Assembly (NCBI RefSeq): GCF_044430645.1 | Contig: NZ_JAWUDN010000002.1 | Location: 1-64,000, forward strand | Length of the DNA stretch: 64,000 nucleotides | Origin: Ewingella allii | GTDB taxonomy: Bacteria; Pseudomonadota; Gammaproteobacteria; Enterobacterales; Enterobacteriaceae | Direction: 5' to 3' | Part shown: positions 24,482 through 32,407 of the stretch, in pieces | Position numbering within the stretch: position 1 is the stretch's first letter | Layout of the letters: the number at the start of each line of letters is the position of its first letter | The notes under the pieces: generated by a model | Told to the model about the DNA's origin: nothing | Databases searched by the model: none | What the model saw: only the letters and a program-made list of their open reading frames with translations | Translations under genes and position numbers: made by a program

Positions 24482-26140
24482 TTAGTCGCCGGAATTTCTC
24501 TTCGAGATAGACTTGCTGACTGCGTCCAATAGCTCGGGGATATCCATTTTCGGCACCACCACTTCCACCCAGGCCATTTGCGGTTTATCGCGCAGGGTGA
24601 ACATCACCTGACTTAGCTGGTCGCGGCTTTCGACTCGCTGGCTGAGCACGTCCGGTCCGCCAAAGGCGGCGGGGAACAGGGTCCAATTCCAGCGCGCAAT
24701 ATCGTTGTAGCGCTGCGTCTCGCCATGGATAGCTCTTTCCACCGTATAGCCGTCATTGTTGATGAGGAAAATGTGGGTTTTTAAGCCGTAACGGATCGCC
24801 GCGCCCAGCCCTTGCAGGGTGAGCTGCGCCGAGCCGTCGCCAATAATCAGCACCACCCGACGCTCAGGCTCGGCAGTTTGCGCGCCAAAGGCGGCTGGCA
24901 GGGTAAAGCCAATCGAACCCCAAAGTGGTTGGACGATAACATCACACCCCTCGGGCAACGTGAGCGCCGCCGCGCCGAAGCTGGAGGTCCCCTGCTCCAC
25001 CACCAGCAGATCGTTGGGTTGCAAGAATTCCTGCATTAATTGCCAGAAAACCTGCTGATCCAGCTCGCTGTTATCCGACGATGGCAGCGGCGTGCGGCTA
25101 AAGTCAGGCTTTTCCCACTGGTCGCGAAGTTCAGCGGTCAGCTGATGCAGCGCCTCGACGGCCTTGGCCATCGGTAGCTGATGGAACACCTGTTTACCAA
25201 TGCGCACGCTGAAAGGTTCGAGTTCGATACAACCCTCTTCAGGCAGCTTTTGGGTGAATCCGGCGGTAATGGTATCGCCAAAACGCACCCCGACATTAAT
25301 GACCACCTCGGCCTGCTCCACCACCTTCTTCACCACCGGGCAGCTCGCCGCGCCGGAGTAAGTGCCAGCAAAATGCGGATTCTGCTCGTTGAACAGCCCC
25401 TTGCCCATCAACAGCGTCGAGTGTGCCAACGGAACATCATCAACCCACTGCTGAAGTGCCTGTTTGGCTTTAAAACGGTCGGCCAGAAAATCCCCCAATA
25501 CCGTCACCCGTCGCTTGTCGCGCAGCAGCTCGCGGGCGGTATCAGTGAAGGCGCTAAGAGAATCTTGGGAAAAGGCGGGCTGGAGAAGAGGCTGTTTGGT
25601 GGCACGGCTGGTGACAGGGAGCTTGGCGACGTCACTTGGTAGGAGAAGGTAGCCGGGCCGCGAGTGGTAAATCGCCTCGGCCACCACGCGGTCAATTTCC
25701 GCCAGCGCGTTTTCCGGGGTTAGCAACCCCTGCGCCACGCTGACCTGCCGCGACATCTCGGCAAAGCGAGCAAAGTTGCCATCGCCCATGGAGTGATGCA
25801 GCAATTCGCCTTTTTTCTGCGAGGAAAGCGGAGGCGCGCCGACAATATGAATCACCGGCAAATATTCGGCATAACTTCCCGCTACCCCATTGAGCGCGCT
25901 GAGTTCTCCCACGCCGAAAGTGGTCAGCAGAGCCGCCGCCCCCTTGCGTCGCGCATAGCCGTCGGCACCATAGGCGGCATTCAATTCATTGGTACAGCCC
26001 ACCCAGGTTATTTGCTGGTGGCTAATCACGTGGTCGAGGAATTGCAGGTTGTAGTCGCCTGGCACGCCAAACAGGTGGGCAATATTGCTAAGTGATAGTC
26101 GGTCGAGGAGATAGTCACCTACGGTATAAGCATTACTCAT
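24482..26140 (-). CDS. ipdC: Indolepyruvate/phenylpyruvate decarboxylase
   Basis: The 552-residue thiamine-diphosphate enzyme has the N-terminal pyrimidine-binding domain with catalytic glutamate E52 (CTNELNAAYGADGYAR), the HLFGVPGDYNLQFLDHV opening typical of IpdC, and the ThDP motif GDGSAQLTLQ...NND in the C-terminal third. It converts indole-3-pyruvate to indole-3-acetaldehyde, the key step to the auxin indole-3-acetic acid, and can also act on phenylpyruvate. The second ATG is preferred because AGGGG lies six bases upstream of it; an ATG at 26143 is adjacent. A TyrR-box-like palindrome lies about 95 bp upstream. Confidence 0.93.
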   Translation of the reverse strand: MSNAYTVGDYLLDRLSLSNIAHLFGVPGDYNLQFLDHVISHQQITWVGCTNELNAAYGADGYARRKGAAALLTTFGVGELSALNGVAGSYAEYLPVIHIVGAPPLSSQKKGELLHHSMGDGNFARFAEMSRQVSVAQGLLTPENALAEIDRVVAEAIYHSRPGYLLLPSDVAKLPVTSRATKQPLLQPAFSQDSLSAFTDTARELLRDKRRVTVLGDFLADRFKAKQALQQWVDDVPLAHSTLLMGKGLFNEQNPHFAGTYSGAASCPVVKKVVEQAEVVINVGVRFGDTITAGFTQKLPEEGCIELEPFSVRIGKQVFHQLPMAKAVEALHQLTAELRDQWEKPDFSRTPLPSSDNSELDQQVFWQLMQEFLQPNDLLVVEQGTSSFGAAALTLPEGCDVIVQPLWGSIGFTLPAAFGAQTAEPERRVVLIIGDGSAQLTLQGLGAAIRYGLKTHIFLINNDGYTVERAIHGETQRYNDIARWNWTLFPAAFGGPDVLSQRVESRDQLSQVMFTLRDKPQMAWVEVVVPKMDIPELLDAVSKSISKRNSGD

Positions 26141-26235
26141 CATGATCCCCTAATATTTTTAGCTTCTATAGTTGATAACTCTAGAAAGTATTGACGCAGA
26201 TCGCCGATTAGGAAACGTGCGCCAAAAATTAGGGT

Positions 26236-26253
26236 TGGAAATTTTGCCTTACA
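26236..26253 (-). promoter_or_regulatory. TyrR-box-like operator upstream of ipdC
   Basis: The minus-strand sequence TGTAAGGCAAAATTTCCA matches the TyrR consensus TGTAAA-N6-TTTACA at 10 of 12 positions, including the essential G and C separated by 14 bases. TyrR activates ipdC in Enterobacter cloacae (established). Binding here is inferred from the match alone. Confidence 0.5.
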
Positions 26254-26419
26254 CCCCTGCCCGATTTAGGCGCAGGTTCCGTTATTCATCACAATGACTG
26301 ATAGGCCGATGAGTCACATCCCAAGGTTGTTAACCCGCTCGCTGGAAAAATCTGTGGAAACGCATACACTAAAACGGCTTTTTATCATTCCTACGACTAA
26401 AAATAATAAGGTTAACTCT

Positions 26420-27409
26420 ATGGCTTATCAGGCGAAACCTACGCGATATGAACAGATGCAGTACCGACGCTGCGGCCACAGCGGGCTGAAGCTGCCCGCC
26501 ATCTCCCTTGGCCTGTGGCACAACTTTGGCGACAACGCGCACTTTGATAACGCGCGCCATTTGATTCGTCACGCCTTCGATAATGGCATCACCCATTTTG
26601 ATTTAGCCAACAACTACGGCCCGCCGCCCGGCTCGGCTGAAACGCACTTTGGCCGCATTTTGCAGGAAGATTTACTGCCCTATCGCGATGAGCTGATTAT
26701 CTCCTCCAAGGCCGGTTACACCATGTGGGACGGCCCTTATGGCGATTGGGGCTCGAAGAAATATCTGGTCGCCAGCCTCAATCAGAGCCTGAAACGCATG
26801 GGTCTGGAGTATGTGGATATTTTCTACCACCACCGCCCGGATCCCGACACACCATTGGAAGAAACCATGGCGGCGCTGGATCTCATCGTCCGTCAAGGGA
26901 AAGCGCTGTACGTCGGTTTGTCCAACTATCCGGCCGAGCGCGCCAAACAGGCTTTCGCCATTCTGCAACGCCTTGGCACGCCGTGCCTGATCCATCAGCC
27001 AAAATACTCGATGTTCGAACGCTGGGTAGAGGCAGATTTGCTCGACACGCTGGCGCAAAACGGGGTTGGGTCGATTGCCTTCTCCCCTCTGGCCGGTGGC
27101 GTGCTGACCGATCGCTATCTGGCGGGCATCCCGCAGGATTCGCGTGCGGCGAGCAGCAGCCAGTTCCTCACGACAGATCAGCTCACCGCCGAGAAGCTGG
27201 AAAAAGTGCGTAAGCTCAATGCCATTGCCGAAGCGCGCGGCCAAAAGCTGTCGCAAATGGCGTTAGCCTGGGTGCTGCGCGGCGACAGAGTGACCTCGGT
27301 GCTGATTGGTGCCAGTAAAACCAGCCAGATTGATGATGCCATCGGCATGCTCGGCAACCGCCAGTTTAGTGAGCAGGAGCTGGCTGAAATCGAAGGGATT
27401 TTGGTGTAA
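26420..27409 (+). CDS. Aldo-keto reductase, YghZ (L-glyceraldehyde 3-phosphate reductase) family
   Basis: The 329-residue NADPH-dependent reductase has the AKR catalytic tetrad D61, Y66, K97 and H138 (THFDLANNYG, SSKAGY, FYHHRP) and the cofactor segment VLIGASKTSQI near the C-terminus. It resembles E. coli YghZ/GpR (346 residues), which reduces methylglyoxal and L-glyceraldehyde 3-phosphate. The start MAYQAKPTRYEQMQYR matches that family and has AAGG eight bases upstream; a 42-residue upstream extension in frame is unsupported. The last 17 residues of YghZ are missing. Divergent from ipdC. Confidence 0.88.
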   Translation: MAYQAKPTRYEQMQYRRCGHSGLKLPAISLGLWHNFGDNAHFDNARHLIRHAFDNGITHFDLANNYGPPPGSAETHFGRILQEDLLPYRDELIISSKAGYTMWDGPYGDWGSKKYLVASLNQSLKRMGLEYVDIFYHHRPDPDTPLEETMAALDLIVRQGKALYVGLSNYPAERAKQAFAILQRLGTPCLIHQPKYSMFERWVEADLLDTLAQNGVGSIAFSPLAGGVLTDRYLAGIPQDSRAASSSQFLTTDQLTAEKLEKVRKLNAIAEARGQKLSQMALAWVLRGDRVTSVLIGASKTSQIDDAIGMLGNRQFSEQELAEIEGILV

Positions 27410-27555
27410 ACGCTTTCCTATAAGGCGAATAAAGGAGAAAACGTTAGCTTTGTGTTAAGCCGCGTAAAACAATCAAAACAGGATTGTAAGCAATAGAATA
27501 GGTGTTGCCTTCCTCTTATAACTGTTAGCAGAAATTATAAGAGAGAGGAGGCGAC

Positions 27556-27954
27556 ATGATTAAGCCTTTATTATTCGGAAGTTTATTGTTTGCCCTGCTG
27601 CCTGCCGCGGCCCCCGCCGTGCAGGCCAGCAGCTTTAGCCTGAATACCCCTGGCCTTTCAATCAATATCGGTGACCGCGACCGTCGCGGTTACTACTGGG
27701 ATGGTTATGATTGGCGTGATAGCCGTTGGTGGAACAGCCACCGTGGGCGTTATTACGGCGAACGCAGCCATCGCGGCTACTACTGGGACGGCGGCCGCTG
27801 GCGGGATCGCGGCTGGTGGAACAACCATCAGTCGCGGCATCGTCCGCCTCACGGTCACGCTTATGGTCACGATCGCGGGCATCATGGAAAACATGGGCAT
27901 GGCGATCACGGTGGGCATGGCGGGCATGGCGGGCATGGCGGGCATCATCACTAA
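27556..27954 (+). CDS. ypeC: DUF2502 periplasmic protein YpeC with histidine-rich tail
   Basis: The 132-residue protein has a signal peptide (about 1-24, ending VQAS) and DUF2502 units (INIGDRDRRGYYWDGYDWRD and GYYWDGGRWRDRGWWNNH). The tail (about 95-132) has some 15 histidines in HG/GGH repeats and ends HHH. E. coli YpeC has 108 residues and also lies beside mntH, but its histidine tail is shorter. The function is unknown; the tail suggests divalent metal binding in the periplasm. A 9-bp tandem repeat encodes the tail. GAGAGGAGG gives a strong ribosome site. Confidence 0.88.
   Translation: MIKPLLFGSLLFALLPAAAPAVQASSFSLNTPGLSINIGDRDRRGYYWDGYDWRDSRWWNSHRGRYYGERSHRGYYWDGGRWRDRGWWNNHQSRHRPPHGHAYGHDRGHHGKHGHGDHGGHGGHGGHGGHHH
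27913..27945 (+). repeat. 9-bp tandem repeat in the ypeC tail
   Basis: The unit GGGCATGGC occurs three times plus a partial fourth copy, coding for GHG/GGH repeats. The unit length is a multiple of three, so slippage would change the number of histidines without frameshift. Confidence 0.85.
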
Positions 27955-27971
27955 TTTTCTCGCGCCCAACG

Positions 27972-28003
27972 AAAACGGGACAGTTTAGGCTGTCCCGTTT
28001 TTT
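27972..28003. terminator. Terminator between ypeC and mntH
   Basis: AAAACGGGACAG / CTGTCCCGTTTT is a 12-bp stem with a six-base loop and T-run on the plus strand. The reverse reading also ends in Ts, so it can serve both convergent genes. Confidence 0.9.
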
Positions 28004-28024
28004 ATCTTTTTCACTATTTCCGTT

Positions 28025-29254
28025 TTACTTAAGCATGCCAATCAGCAAATAGAGGTTAAGGCTGACCACCAGCAGCACGATCACTCGCCCCGCCCACTGT
28101 ATCCCTTTCGAATTGACCATTTCGCCCATCAGCTCGCGATTGCCGGTAAAGGCCAGCAGAGGCAGCAGCGCCAGCGCAATGCCGAAACTCAGCAGTACCT
28201 GACTCATCACCAGAATCCGCGTGGCGTCCAGCCCCATCATGATGACAATAAAAGATGGCGCCATGGTCACCGTGCGGCGCACCCACAGCGGAATATAGAA
28301 TTTCACAAAGCCCTGCATCACCACCTGCCCGGCTAAGGTCCCGACCACGGTGGAGGAGAGGCCAGCCGCAACCAGACTCAGGCCAAAGGTGATGGCCGCC
28401 GCCTGCCCGAGCAAGGGTTCTAGCGTGAGATAAGCCTGATCCAACTCGCTAATGCCCTGATGCCCGCTAAAGTGGAAAGCCGCCGCGGCGGTAGCCATCA
28501 TCGCCAGATTCACAAAACCGGCGATGGTCATGGCAATGCCGACATCCAGTTTGGTGGCTGAATAGCGCTGCGCCTTTGACGCGTCGCCCGCGCGCTGGGT
28601 TAATGAAGAGTGCAGGTAAATCACGTGCGGCATAATGGTCGCGCCCAGCACGCCAGCAGCCAGATACACGGCGTCGCTCGACGGTAAGTTAGGAATCAAC
28701 ATCCCCTTGCCCAGCGCCGCCATGCTTGGCTGCGAGAAGAACAGTTCGACGATATAGGCCGCCGCCACGAACAGCAGTAGGCCAGCAATCACCAGTTCGA
28801 GTGGCTTCTGCCCGCGTTTTTGCAGGGCGAGGATAATAAAGGTGGCGATCCCGGTCAGCACCGCGCCTTGCAGCAGTGAGACGCCGAGCAGCAATTTAAA
28901 TCCAATGGCCGCGCCGATAAACTCGGCCAGATCGGTCGCCATGGCAATAATTTCAGCCTGAACCCAATAGGCCCAGACCGCCGGACGCGGGAAGCGATCG
29001 CGGATATGCTCGGCCAGATTTTTGCCGGTGGCGATACCCAGTTTGGCGGAGAGCAGCTGGATAAGCATCGCCATAATATTGGCCCACACCACCACCCACA
29101 GCAGTTGATAGCCATAGGAAGCACCGGCCTGAATATTGGTGGCGAAATTACCCGGATCGATATAGCCGATCGCGGCGATAAACGCTGGCCCCATTAGGGA
29201 AAGCTTTAATTTGCGGGAGGCGCGGCCGGAGGATTCGGCACGGCTGTTAAACAT
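28025..29254 (-). CDS. mntH: Nramp-type Mn2+/Fe2+:H+ symporter MntH
   Basis: The 409-residue protein (E. coli 412) has about 11 transmembrane helices. The metal-binding motifs are D33-P-G-N in helix 1 (YIDPGNFATN) and M208-P-H in helix 6 (ATIMPHVIYLHSS), both intact. It imports Mn2+ with protons across the inner membrane. A Fur-like box lies about 50 bp upstream. It is convergent with ypeC and divergent from nupC, as in E. coli. Confidence 0.97.
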   Translation of the reverse strand: MFNSRAESSGRASRKLKLSLMGPAFIAAIGYIDPGNFATNIQAGASYGYQLLWVVVWANIMAMLIQLLSAKLGIATGKNLAEHIRDRFPRPAVWAYWVQAEIIAMATDLAEFIGAAIGFKLLLGVSLLQGAVLTGIATFIILALQKRGQKPLELVIAGLLLFVAAAYIVELFFSQPSMAALGKGMLIPNLPSSDAVYLAAGVLGATIMPHVIYLHSSLTQRAGDASKAQRYSATKLDVGIAMTIAGFVNLAMMATAAAAFHFSGHQGISELDQAYLTLEPLLGQAAAITFGLSLVAAGLSSTVVGTLAGQVVMQGFVKFYIPLWVRRTVTMAPSFIVIMMGLDATRILVMSQVLLSFGIALALLPLLAFTGNRELMGEMVNSKGIQWAGRVIVLLVVSLNLYLLIGMLK

Positions 29255-29606
29255 AGTCGTATTAACCTTACTATTGTTGCGCTTACATCAATCATATCTA
29301 ATTGATAATGATTATCAAGTGCATTTAGATTGATCCAGCTGATTTCTCCGATAGGCACCAGAGACTCAGGGGCGAAATAGAGACGGTCGACCATATTTAG
29401 AAAACTATTACGGCTAATAATAAAGCTAGCACAACAATTCAACTTATGACTGATTTTATTAACATCTTGATTTTTTGTGTGGTCTGTTCAGAAATGTTGC
29501 AATCAGTGTCCGCAATTTCTATATTTGCAAGCCACTTCACGTTTTAAATGTACGCGTTACATAGAATGTCCGTCGAAATATAGCCTGCCTCTAATTTGGA
29601 GCACCC
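29255..29606. other. mntH-nupC divergent intergenic region
   Basis: These 352 bp hold the Fur-like box near mntH and the nupC promoter on the right. A CytR-like octamer (GTTGCAAT, near 29497-29504) and imperfect CRP-like half-sites are present, but none is strong enough to call. No ORF is supported. Confidence 0.5.
29301..29319. promoter_or_regulatory. Fur-box-like operator upstream of mntH
   Basis: The 19-bp ATTGATAATGATTATCAAG contains GATAATGATTATC and matches most of the Fur consensus GATAATGATAATCATTATC. mntH is repressed by Fur and MntR in E. coli and Salmonella, so iron control is expected. No full MntR palindrome was found. Confidence 0.7.
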
Positions 29607-30794
29607 ATGTCCCGAATACTGCACTTTGTATTAGCGTTGGCCGTTGTCGCTGTACTGGCCTTGCTGGTAAGTCGTGATCGTAAAAATATCCGTTTACGTT
29701 TCATCGCACAGCTGTTGGTCCTTGAAGTTTTATTAGCCTATTTCTTCCTCAACTCAGAGTTTGGATTAGGTTTCGTAAAAGGCTTCTCTGATCTGTTTGA
29801 GAAATTGTTAGCCTTTGCCGCAGAAGGGACCGGCTTCGTATTTGGAGGCATGAGCGATAAAGGATTAGCGTTCTTCTTCCTGAAAGTCTTGTGCCCAATC
29901 GTGTTCATTTCTGCACTGATTGGTATTTTGCAATACATCCGTATCCTGCCAATTATTATTCGCGCGATCGGTACGGTATTGTCAAAAGTCAACGGTATGG
30001 GGAAACTGGAATCCTTCAATGCCGTTAGCTCCCTGATCCTTGGTCAGTCTGAAAACTTTATCGCGTATAAAGACATTCTGGGCAAAATGTCAGAAAAACG
30101 TATGTACACCATGGCTGCTACCGCGATGTCGACGGTTTCTATGTCAATCGTGGGTGCTTACATGACCATGCTTGAGCCGCGTTATGTGGTTGCTGCGCTG
30201 GTTCTCAACATGTTCAGTACCTTTATCGTACTGTCACTGATCAACCCATATAAAGTTGATTCAGAAGAAGACCTGCAAATCGGCAACACCCATCAGGGTC
30301 AGAGCTTCTTTGAAATGCTGGGTGAATACATCCTGGCGGGCTTCAAAGTGGCGATCATCGTTGCTGCTATGTTGATTGGCTTCATCGCTCTGATTTCCTG
30401 CTTGAACGCGCTGTTCGACGTTGTTTTCGGTATCACCTTCCAAGGCGTGCTGGGTTATGTCTTCTACCCATTCGCATGGATCATGGGCGTACCGAGCCAC
30501 GAAGCGCTGCAAGTGGGCAGTATCATGGCAACCAAGCTGGTTTCTAACGAATTCGTGGCCATGCTGGACCTGCAGAAAGTCGCAGGCGAGCTCTCTCCAC
30601 GCGGCGTCGGCATCCTGTCTGTGTTCCTGGTTTCTTTCGCCAACTTCTCTTCAATTGGTATCGTTGCGGGCGCAATCAAGGGCCTGAACGAGAAGCAAGG
30701 TAACGTGGTTTCACGCTTTGGCTTGAAACTGCTGTACGGCTCAACGCTGGTGAGCGTGCTGTCTGCATCTATCGCCGGTCTGGTACTGGCGTAA
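29607..30794 (+). CDS. nupC: Nucleoside:H+ symporter NupC
   Basis: The 395-residue inner-membrane protein (E. coli NupC 400) belongs to the concentrative nucleoside transporter family. Family signatures include GKLESFNAVSSLILGQSENFIAYKDIL and GVPSHEALQVGSIMATKLVSNEFVAM, with the glutamates and asparagines that bind nucleoside. It imports pyrimidine nucleosides and adenosine with protons. A TTGGAG site precedes the ATG; a terminator follows. Confidence 0.97.
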   Translation: MSRILHFVLALAVVAVLALLVSRDRKNIRLRFIAQLLVLEVLLAYFFLNSEFGLGFVKGFSDLFEKLLAFAAEGTGFVFGGMSDKGLAFFFLKVLCPIVFISALIGILQYIRILPIIIRAIGTVLSKVNGMGKLESFNAVSSLILGQSENFIAYKDILGKMSEKRMYTMAATAMSTVSMSIVGAYMTMLEPRYVVAALVLNMFSTFIVLSLINPYKVDSEEDLQIGNTHQGQSFFEMLGEYILAGFKVAIIVAAMLIGFIALISCLNALFDVVFGITFQGVLGYVFYPFAWIMGVPSHEALQVGSIMATKLVSNEFVAMLDLQKVAGELSPRGVGILSVFLVSFANFSSIGIVAGAIKGLNEKQGNVVSRFGLKLLYGSTLVSVLSASIAGLVLA

Positions 30795-30819
30795 GCGACA
30801 AACCTGCTAAACAGTTTCT

Positions 30820-30843
30820 AAAGGCGCTTCGGCGCCTTTTTTT
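30820..30843 (+). terminator. nupC terminator
   Basis: AAAGGCGC-TTCG-GCGCCTTT, an eight-base-pair stem with the very stable TTCG loop, followed by a T-run. Confidence 0.92.
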
Positions 30844-30919
30844 GTGTCTGCTATTTGACGAAGGAACTCGCTGGAAGAGCTGGATTGAAGTCGGGACAGG
30901 CAATGCCAAATGGCAGAAA

Positions 30920-30946
30920 GCAAAAAACCGGCCAGAGGCCGGTTTC
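30920..30946 (-). terminator. Terminator of the tRNA-Ala operon
   Basis: On the minus strand AAACCGGCC-TCT-GGCCGGTTT is followed by TTTGC, downstream of the second tRNA-Ala gene. A nine-base-pair GC-rich stem. Confidence 0.85.
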
Positions 30947-30954
30947 TTAAATTT

Positions 30955-31030
<76 letters not shown>

Positions 31031-31111
31031 ACACGAGGTTGTTCACGTTTTAGGTCTTCTACTCAATTCCGCTCAGAGGAATCAAGTACCAACTTACCCT
31101 GAGAAGGAAGT

Positions 31112-31187
<76 letters not shown>

Positions 31188-31540
31188 ATTTCCGACTCGT
31201 AAAAACGAGTGAACGGGGCGCATCATATGAAACCGAGCCAACCCTGTCAACGGCTAAATCTGAATATGGAATCAAGCGCTGAAAAAGCCGCCAACCCGGC
31301 CATAACTATCAAGTTTTTCCGCCGTCCAGATACAATTTTGTAGCTAAATACGTCTAAATTACTCTGCTCTATTCCGGCCATTCTTATCCAGCCTTATGAT
31401 CTTATTAAGCATTTTATTAACATGTGTGACTCAATGATTAATGGTTTGTTAGCAGGCTATGATAATCGTCTTGTTTTCGGATAAATCTGCGTCTAGACTG
31501 CCCGCGCAATAATCATAACCAACTATCGTCGAGTCCTCTT
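31188..31540. other. tRNA-Ala to FNT gene intergenic region
   Basis: These 353 bp contain the leftward tRNA promoter and, further right, the leader of the rightward FNT gene. The right half is AT-rich; no FNR or Nar site with a convincing match was recognised. Confidence 0.5.
31222..31250 (-). promoter_or_regulatory. Strong promoter of the tRNA-Ala operon
   Basis: The minus strand has TTGACA (31245-31250), a 17-bp spacer and TATGAT (31222-31227), followed by a GC-rich discriminator GCGCCCCG. This is the pattern of stable-RNA promoters under stringent (ppGpp) control. Confidence 0.88.
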
Positions 31541-32329
31541 ATGTCCTTGTATTCACCAAAAGAAATCGCATCAATCGCTGTAACGGCGGGAACAAATAAA
31601 AGCCGTTCAACCGTGTTGAATTTGTTAATTTTAGGATTCCTGGCCGGTGCCTTCATCGCTACAGGTTTTCTACTGGATTTGCATGTAATAGGGACATTGC
31701 CTGCATCCTGGGGTTCTTTCAGTAACTTGCTGGGTGCGGCTGTTTTCCCAGTGGGGATCATTTTGACGGTGCTGGCAGGCGGTGAACTGTTAACTGGCAA
31801 CATGATGACGCTGCCAATCGCCTGGTTCGCTCGTCAAATCAGCCTGTACGCCGTTTTGCGTAACTGGTTCTGGGTGACGCTGGCAAACCTGCTGGGCAGT
31901 CTGGCCGTTGCTTACTTCTTTGGTCACGTACTTGGTCTGACCGAAGGCGCGTTCTTGGCTAAAACCGTGGCTACCGCTACTGCAAAAGTAAATGCTGACT
32001 TCACTCAGGCATTTATTTCAGGCATCGGCTGTAACTGGCTGGTTTGTCTGGCTATCTGGCTGGCATTCGCCAGTAAAGAAGTTGGCGGGAAAGTGATTGG
32101 CATGTGGTTCCCGGTCATGGCGTTCGTGGCTATCGGCTTCCAGCACGTGGTTGCCAACATGTTCATCATCCCGGCGGCTATCTTTGCCGGTGCGCTGAGC
32201 TGGTCACAGTACCTGCCAAACTTCGTTGCCGTATTCTTGGGTAACGCAGTGGGCGGTGCTGGTTTCGTAGGTTTGATGTACTTCCTGGCTTACCGCCCGA
32301 ATGCAGAATCTATCGCGGAACAACGTTAA
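31541..32329 (+). CDS. Formate/nitrite transporter (FNT) family channel
   Basis: The 262-residue inner-membrane protein has six helices and the FNT signatures GGELLTGNMM, GIGCNWLVCLAIWLAF and the conserved histidine in IGFQHVVANMF. The NWLVCLAIW stretch also occurs in NirC. FNT pentamers conduct formate, nitrite or hydrosulfide; the substrate of this member cannot be decided from sequence alone. It is monocistronic and not beside pfl or nir genes, which would have helped. It lies between nupC and gltX, where E. coli has yfeC/yfeD. Confidence 0.9.
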   Translation: MSLYSPKEIASIAVTAGTNKSRSTVLNLLILGFLAGAFIATGFLLDLHVIGTLPASWGSFSNLLGAAVFPVGIILTVLAGGELLTGNMMTLPIAWFARQISLYAVLRNWFWVTLANLLGSLAVAYFFGHVLGLTEGAFLAKTVATATAKVNADFTQAFISGIGCNWLVCLAIWLAFASKEVGGKVIGMWFPVMAFVAIGFQHVVANMFIIPAAIFAGALSWSQYLPNFVAVFLGNAVGGAGFVGLMYFLAYRPNAESIAEQR

Positions 32330-32353
32330 TTCGTTCTGATTTGCTAGTCGCAT

Positions 32354-32390
32354 AAAAAAGCCAGCGAGGGAAACCCGCTGGCTTTTTCTT
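32354..32390. terminator. Terminator between the FNT gene and gltX
   Basis: AAAAAGCCAGCG / CGCTGGCTTTTT is a 12-bp stem with a nine-base loop and T-run; symmetric, so usable by both convergent genes. Confidence 0.9.
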
Positions 32391-32407
32391 TATCTCAACG
32401 CTGACGA

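Noticed and set aside
27671..27988. Ala/Met/Gly-rich 105-codon ORF overlapping ypeC
   Set aside because: It is an alternative frame of the repeat-rich ypeC coding sequence; ypeC itself has a signal peptide, a family match and a strong ribosome site.
29244..29285. MntR operator over the mntH start
   Set aside because: Half-sites AACAATAG and CTATGTT are present, but the spacing is far wider than that of the known palindrome.
29480..29560. CRP and CytR sites upstream of nupC
   Set aside because: Only imperfect half-sites (TGTGT, TTCAC, GTTGCAAT) with unsuitable spacing were seen.
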